64,000 nucleotides of DNA from Lycium barbarum (taxonomy: Eukaryota; Streptophyta; Magnoliopsida; Solanales; Solanaceae): the NCBI RefSeq assembly GCF_019175385.1, contig NC_083347.1, forward strand, positions 120,846,124-120,910,123, read 5' to 3'. Every line of letters begins with the position of its first letter. Position 1 is the stretch's first letter. Shown in pieces: positions 58,244 through 64,000 of this stretch. Made by a program: the position numbers and the translations under genes. The notes beneath the pieces are model-generated. The model saw only the letters and a list, made by a program, of their open reading frames with translations. It was not told where the DNA came from and ran no database searches.

Positions 58244-58515
58244 TGGAGTAAGAAAAGATTTCATTTTTTATAAAAATAAAAAATATATAAAATAGAAAAT
58301 TGTGGGGGCGGGGGTGTAATAAACCCAAAATATAATAAATTTTAAAGACTTTTTTAAAAAATAAATAAATTTTTTGGAGGGTGGAGGGGGTCACGGGACG
58401 AGGGGTGGTGCGTGGGTTGGGTGGTGATAGTGGGGGTAAAAAAAAATTCCATTGTTTATAAAATTTTATAAAAGTAAAATAAAATATATGAAAAAAATAA
58501 TTGGAGGGGAGGGGT
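58244..58515 (+). repeat. G-rich block, copy 2
   Basis: Second copy of 56982-57250 in direct orientation, ending a few bases before the LTR at 58519. It differs by scattered substitutions and small indels. Confidence 0.75.
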
Positions 58516-58518
58516 TGG

Positions 58519-60646
58519 TGTCACGCCCCGAACCATGGCCTGGGCGTAACACGGCTCTCGGGCCTTGCTTGCATGTGTCCGAGCGAACCTCATGGCTTGC
58601 TTGTCAACATGGGCATCAAAATAATATAATCTATATGATGCAATTTAAATAAATCATGAAAATATAATTTGCGGAATAAGTCTTGAAATTATCTCATAGC
58701 ATGAAATATCATGGAAACACAATAGTTTGCAAACATAAAAGCATAACTGACTCTGTGAACTAACATATGTCTATGAAACCTCTAAAACATGTCTGAATAC
58801 TAACTACCAGGACATGGCCCTGGACTACCATAAACTGAATGCTAATGCAGACTCCATGTTGAACCCCGAGAGAAGTGGGGCTCACCAATAAGCTGATATC
58901 TGAAGTGATCCTACTGCGCAGATGTATGCTCCTGAAAACCGGTATCTGCACCGTGAAGTGCAGGCCCCGGGCAAAAGGGACATTAGTACATGGTGAATAG
59001 TACTAGTATGTAAAACCTGCTGAAATGAAGAACATGGCACAACATAGATATAGGATATGAACTGAAACTGAATGTAACTTGAACATGAGCATGAAACGTG
59101 AGTAAAGTCTTAAAACAGTAAATCAATAGAAATACTTGTATGTAAAACTACTTGTAACGTGGGGAATGCTATAGTATAACAGACAACATGGTCTGGTACT
59201 TGCGTCCTACCAGCGGAACACTCACAACCTTGCCAGGGATATGAGATTTAAGTAATAATAAGCATGTAAGGATCCAAACTGCATAATGAAGGTATTGCCT
59301 CCTTGCTGACAACCCTTATCCTACGGTGGCAACGTAGTTTCAGGCTATCTGAGCCTTCTCGGTTAACTAAGCAATTCCCAAAAACATGAACATGATATAA
59401 TTGGCTAAGAAGCCCATGATTTTCGTGAAATAACTTGTAATCATGATTTCACGAAATAACTTGTAACATGGTTTCATGAAATATCTTGTAATATGGTTTC
59501 ATGAGATAACTTGTCATAGTCTTGCAAACATATTCTTGATTCATGAGTAATTACAATAGTTCATATATATATATAATTGACTTGAAAACATGCTTGCAAC
59601 TTGCTACATAAAATAATAAAGTTTCATATAAACATAATGAGAACACATGAGGAAGAATTCATGATTCATGGATTAAGCTAGGGTTCCTAATAACCGTAAT
59701 GGAAGATTAGGAATACAATAACGAATATAGATACAAAATTCATGTACATAAATACATAAATATGGGCTACCAATATGTTGGGTTTAATGCCCTAGGGTTT
59801 GAACTTTATGGATATCAAGAAATGGAGCATGGGGAAGAACGTAGAGATTCCCACATGTGGATGGAAGTTCTACATACCTTAATTGCTCCAAAACTTGAAT
59901 TAAAGACTTGAGCTTTGAAGAAGATTTCCAAAATCTTGAATTCTTGAACCTTGAGATGGGTTTTCTTGAAAACCTTAATTTTAGAATGATAATTTCTTGT
60001 TTAGATTACAAGGATAGGTATTAGAATTGAGTTGGAATAATTATGGTAGGCTTACCTTGGTGTTCTTGATGATGGAAGAGGGTAGGAAGTCGTTCTAGGG
60101 CTTGAAGGAATGAAAAATAATGACTTGAACTGGTATGGACGAATATATACTGTCCTGTGAAATTGCAATTTATGTCCAGCACAGTGCTGGCCGTATTTCA
60201 GTTTACGGGTCGTAAACTGAAATACGATCCGTATTTTGCAATACGGACTGCACTGTGTCTCTTCAGTAAAATGGCCATAACGCCTTGTACAGATGTCCAT
60301 TTGACCCCCATAATATACCGTTGGAAAGGTATTTCAAAGCTATACAACTTTCATCAAGGAAGTTTTCCCAAATTCCAAATACGTGTTGAAATACGGGCCG
60401 TAAATCGAAATACGGTCCGTATTTAACCATGTGACATCAAAATGCCAAATTCCAGAATGTTCAGAAATTCTTGGTTTTGGTTTGCGATCACTGTTCATGG
60501 GCATAAACTGAAATACGGTCACTGTTCATGGGCGTAAACCACCATCTTGCAACTGAACAGAGAAATTCTAACTCTCACATTTTTTATCTGATTTTCTAAG
60601 TCTAGGATCATGATCAAAGTTCAAGTTAAAGGTACGGGGTGTTACA
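58519..60646 (-). repeat. 3' LTR of the chromovirus
   Basis: 2128 bp. On the minus strand it begins TGTAACACCCCGTACC and ends GGGGCGTGACA. It contains TACGGTCCGTA-type palindromes at about 60190-60430. The left boundary follows from the TG...CA rule; the target duplication cannot be checked because the other LTR is outside. Confidence 0.8.
60190..60430. repeat. AAATACGGxCCGTATTT palindromes in the chromovirus LTR
   Basis: Several self-complementary motifs (GTTTACGGGTCGTAAAC, ATACGATCCGTATT, AATACGGGCCGTAAAT, AATACGGTCCGTATTT). The same core TACGGTCCGTA occurs in the leader of the LARD-like element. Confidence 0.65.
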
Positions 60647-60661
60647 ATATCTCCCCCTTGG
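60647..60661 (-). other. Polypurine tract of the chromovirus
   Basis: The minus strand reads CAAGGGGGAGATAT directly before the LTR. Confidence 0.7.
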
Positions 60662-60908
60662 GATCATTCGTCCCCGAATGATGGGTCATGGTTAAGAATA
60701 TGGCTGGACATGGCTTGAATACATGAACACAAATGAAACATGACATAAAACATAAGAGCTTGACATGGTTACGTGGGAGCATGATCATGGATCATGAGAA
60801 CTGAATGCCGCGATTACATGGAAACATGGATACTGAAGCATGAGACATGAAACATGAGCGTTGGATACATGACAGGAGCGTGAAACATGAGACATAACAT
60901 GACATGGA

Positions 60909-63900
60909 CTACGGAAAGTTATCTTGAAAGTTCTCTGCTTGCTGTTCAAACAAAAATGGGTACTTGGATTTCATATCCTCCTCGACTTCCCATGTAGCTT
61001 CCTCAACCTTCTGGCTCCTCCACAAGACTTTCACTGAGGCTACTTCCTTAGTTCTCAACTTGCGAACTTGACGGTCAAGAATGGCTACGGGGTTCTCCTC
61101 ATAAGTCAACAAATCCTTAACTGTTATAGTATCAGCCGGAATAACCAACGACGGGTCTCCAACACACTTCCTCAACATGGACACATGAAACACGGGATGT
61201 ACAGCAGCCAAATCTTGTGGCAACTCAAGTTCATAAGCTACTAGACCAACCTTTCGTAGAATTCTGTAAGGTCCAATATATCTGGGACTTAGCTTCCATT
61301 TCTTGCCAAATCTCATAACACCCTTCATGGGTGAGACTTTAAGGAACACCCAATCATCAACTGAAAATTCTAAGTCCCTTCGCCTCACATCTGTATAAGA
61401 CTTCTGGCTACTCTGAGCCGTTTTCAAATGCTCTTGTATTAACTTGACTTTCTCCATAGCCTGATAAACCAAATCTGGTCCTAACAACTCTACTTCACCA
61501 ACTTCGAACCAACCAATTGGTGATCTACACCTTCGCCCATACAGAGCTTCAAACAGTGTCATCCCAATGCTAGCATGATAACTGTTATTATAAGAAATCT
61601 CGATAAGAGGCAAGTGATCATCCCAATTACCTTTGAAATCCAAGACGCATGCTCTCAACATGTCCTCCAAATTCTGAATAATACGCTCTGCCTGGCCATC
61701 GGTCTGCGGATGAAAAGCTGTGCTAAGGTTCACCTTGGTACCCAATCCTTTCTGAAAAGATTTCCAGAAGTTCGCTGTAAACTGAGCACCACGATCTGAA
61801 ATAATGGACACTGGTGTCCCATGCAATCTGACGATCTCATTAACATACAGCTTGGCATAATCTTCTACTGAATGTGTGGTCTTTACTGGCAGGAAGTGCG
61901 CCGACTTAGTAAGCCTGTCAACGATCACCCAAATAGAGTCATGTCTCCTGGCTGAGCGAGGTAGACCTGATACAAAATCCATATTGATCATTTCCCATTT
62001 CCAGACAGGAATATCAATATTCTGAGCCAAACCACCAGGTCTCTGGTGTTCGGCTTTCACTTGCTGACAATTCGGACACTTAGCTACAAAATCCGCCACA
62101 TTCTTCTTCATATCGTTCCACCAGTAAATCTCCTTAAGATCATGATACATCTTAGTGGAACCTGGGTGGATGGAATACCTGGAATTGTGAGCTTCTGACA
62201 TGATTCGCTCTCTGAGCCCATCTACATCTGGAACACACAATCTACCTCGGTACCTCAAGGTACCATCATCTCCCCCTTGTTCGAAAGCCATCGTCTTATG
62301 CTTGTGAATCCCCTTTTTCAGCTGCAACAAGTAGGGATCATTAAACTGTTTCTCCTTGACTTCAACTACTAAAGAGGAAAGAGCCCTACTCTGAACAACC
62401 ACACCACCATCCTCGGAGTCCAAAAGTCGAACTCCAAGATTGGCCAAACGATGAACTTCCTTTGTCATAACTCTCTTATCCACGTCCACGTGGGCTAAAC
62501 TTCCCATGTACCGCCGACTAAGAGCATCAGCTACAACATTCGCTTTCCCCGGATGATAAAGAATATCCACATCATAATCCTTAAGCAATTCGAGCCATCT
62601 CCTTTTCCTAAGATTCAGCTCCCTTTGTTTGAAGATATACTGCAGGCTTTTATGATCTGTGAAGATATCAACATGCACTCCATACAAATAATGACGCCAT
62701 ATCTTAAGTGCAAAAACTACAGCTGCTAACTCTAGGTCATGAGTCGGATAATTCTTTTCGTGAACCTTGAACTGACGAGATGCATAAGCTACAACCTTAT
62801 CATGCTGCATTAAGACACATCCGAGACCAACTCCCGAAGCATCACAATAAACCATGAACCCTTCGGTTCCCTCTGGTAAAGTCAAAACTGGCGCAGAAGT
62901 TAGTCTCGTTTTTAATTCCTCGAAACTACGCTCACAGGCATCTGACCACTGAAATTTAACTTCCTTCTTCATCAGCTTGGTCAATGGTGCTGAAATAGAC
63001 GAAAACCCCACTACGAAACGTCAATAATAGCCTGCTAGACCCAAGAAACTGCGGATATCTGAAACTGATGCGGGTCTGGGCCAATTCTTAACGGCCTTAA
63101 TCATCTGAGAGTCAACCTGAACACCCTCACCAGAAATCACATGACCTAAGAAGGCTACTGATTTGAGCTAAAATTCACACTTAGAGAATTTTGCATACAA
63201 CTTGAGGTCCTTAAGAATCTGAAGAACTATACAAAGGTGTTCTGCGTGCTCGGCCTCACTACGGGAGTAAATGAGGATATCATCTATGAATACAATGACA
63301 AAGAGGTCGAGGTATGGCTTGAAGACTCTGTTCATGAGGTCCATAAATGCTGCTGGGGCATTGGTCAAACCGAAGGACATGACACAGAATTCGAAATGAC
63401 CATATCTGGTTCTAAAGACTGTTTTAGGAATATCTTGTCCCTTAACCTTAAGCTGATGGTAACCTGATCGGAGATCTATTTTGGAGTAACATTGGGCACC
63501 CTGAAGCTGATCAAATAAGTCATCTATTCGTGGAAGAGGGTATTTGTTCCTGACCGTGACTTTATTGAGCTGGCGATAGTCAATGCACATGCGCAAAGAA
63601 CCATCTTTCTTGCGAACGAAAAGGACTGGGGCACCCCATGGAGAGACACTGGGTCGGATAAAACCCTTGTCTAAAATATCTTTAAGTTGAGCCTTAAGCT
63701 CGCGTAATTCAGCTAGAGCCATCCTATAAGGTGGAATAGATATAGGTTTCGTACCTGGGAGTAGGCCAATTGCGAAATCAATTTCCCTATCAGGAGGGAT
63801 TCCGGGAAGATCCTTGGGAAAAACTTCTGGGAACTCATTAACAACAGAGACTGACTGAAGAGTTGGGGTCTAGGAAGATGAATCCCTAACCCGAACGAGA

Positions 63901-64000
63901 TGATAGATATAACCCTTAGACACCATCTTTCTTGCCTTGAGGTAAGAAATAAACCTACCCTTAGGACTCACTGAATCACCCTTCCACTCTAAGACTGGCT
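60909..64000 (-). pseudogene. Chromovirus pol (RT, RNase H, integrase, chromodomain), three nonsense codons
   Basis: One reading frame from the window edge to 60909. The protease-RT linker ([19 protein letters not shown]) is followed by RT with [20 protein letters not shown] and the catalytic [10 protein letters not shown]; RNase H with [15 protein letters not shown] and [11 protein letters not shown]; a zinc finger with [11 protein letters not shown]; integrase with [17 protein letters not shown] and [12 protein letters not shown] (D,D,E); and a C-terminal chromodomain ([20 protein letters not shown]). In-frame stops at 63870-63872 (TAG), 63168-63170 (TAG, where relatives have Trp in EFWLKS) and 63021-63023 (TGA, in GYYxRFV). 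From 63020 down, 700 codons are open. Gag is outside the window. Confidence 0.88.

Larger units (their letters stand above)
58519..64000 (-). mobile_element. Ty3/gypsy chromovirus, 3' part (runs off the window)
   Basis: A 3' LTR at 58519-60646 and a single long pol frame (protease end, RT, RNase H, integrase, chromodomain) on the minus strand, continuing beyond base 64000. The chromodomain after integrase and the LTR length fit the Tekay/Del lineage. Gag and the 5' LTR lie outside the window. Few mutations suggest that it is the youngest large element here. Confidence 0.85.

Overview
This 64 kb window is nuclear DNA of a flowering plant. It is most likely from the nightshade family (Solanaceae): there is a TS-type SINE tail, Solanaceae-style LTR families, and SAG12-group cysteine protease genes whose coding sequence looks like tomato or potato family members. 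I could not place the species. Only two loci look like ordinary expressible host genes, both papain-like cysteine proteases on the minus strand (15791-17501 and 43379-44856). Nearly everything else is transposable elements, many nested in one another.

Left part (1-14.2 kb): a decayed Ty1/copia pol gene on the plus strand (8-616, 11040-11165, 11767-12303) was split by two insertions. The first is a non-autonomous LTR retrotransposon on the minus strand (622-11034, target duplication AGTTG), which later suffered a ~4.8 kb internal tandem duplication. The second is a 591 bp foldback element (11171-11761, target duplication TATGT) with perfect 89 bp arms and tRNA-like (SINE-type) A and B boxes. 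A truncated gypsy LTR follows (12304-14235). Then come two out-of-order fragments of a cysteine protease pseudogene (14239-15127) and the intact protease gene 1, whose single intron holds a Stowaway-like MITE.

Middle part (18-43 kb): a worn Ty1/copia element (about 18165-23399, minus strand) is followed by a 16.2 kb Tat/Ogre-lineage Ty3/gypsy element (24537-40751, target duplication ATAAT). It carries gag, protease, RT, RNase H and integrase with many stops. A 2947 bp solo LTR of another family is nested inside its integrase (30479-33425, target duplication GCAAT). Between pol and the 3' LTR there are two antisense, intron-containing ORFs. Several MITEs precede protease gene 2, a sister of gene 1; the two are now about 26 kb apart with this TE block between them.

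Right part (45.8-64 kb): a 10.7 kb CACTA (En/Spm) transposon (45829-56548) holds an internally deleted transposase, a TnpA-like gene, a 46 bp minisatellite, a SINE and MITEs. It also holds seven consecutive exons, introns included, of a FERTILIZATION-INDEPENDENT ENDOSPERM (FIE/ESC) WD40 gene, a Polycomb PRC2 component. These sit inside what looks like an intron of the TnpA-like gene, and this captured Polycomb gene segment is the most notable item in the window. Beyond it lie a duplicated G-rich block and the 3' LTR and pol of a chromodomain-bearing Ty3/gypsy element (58519 to the window end, minus strand) that is disabled by only three in-frame nonsense codons.

All gene calls come from reading translations and splice sites by eye. 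No database search was run.
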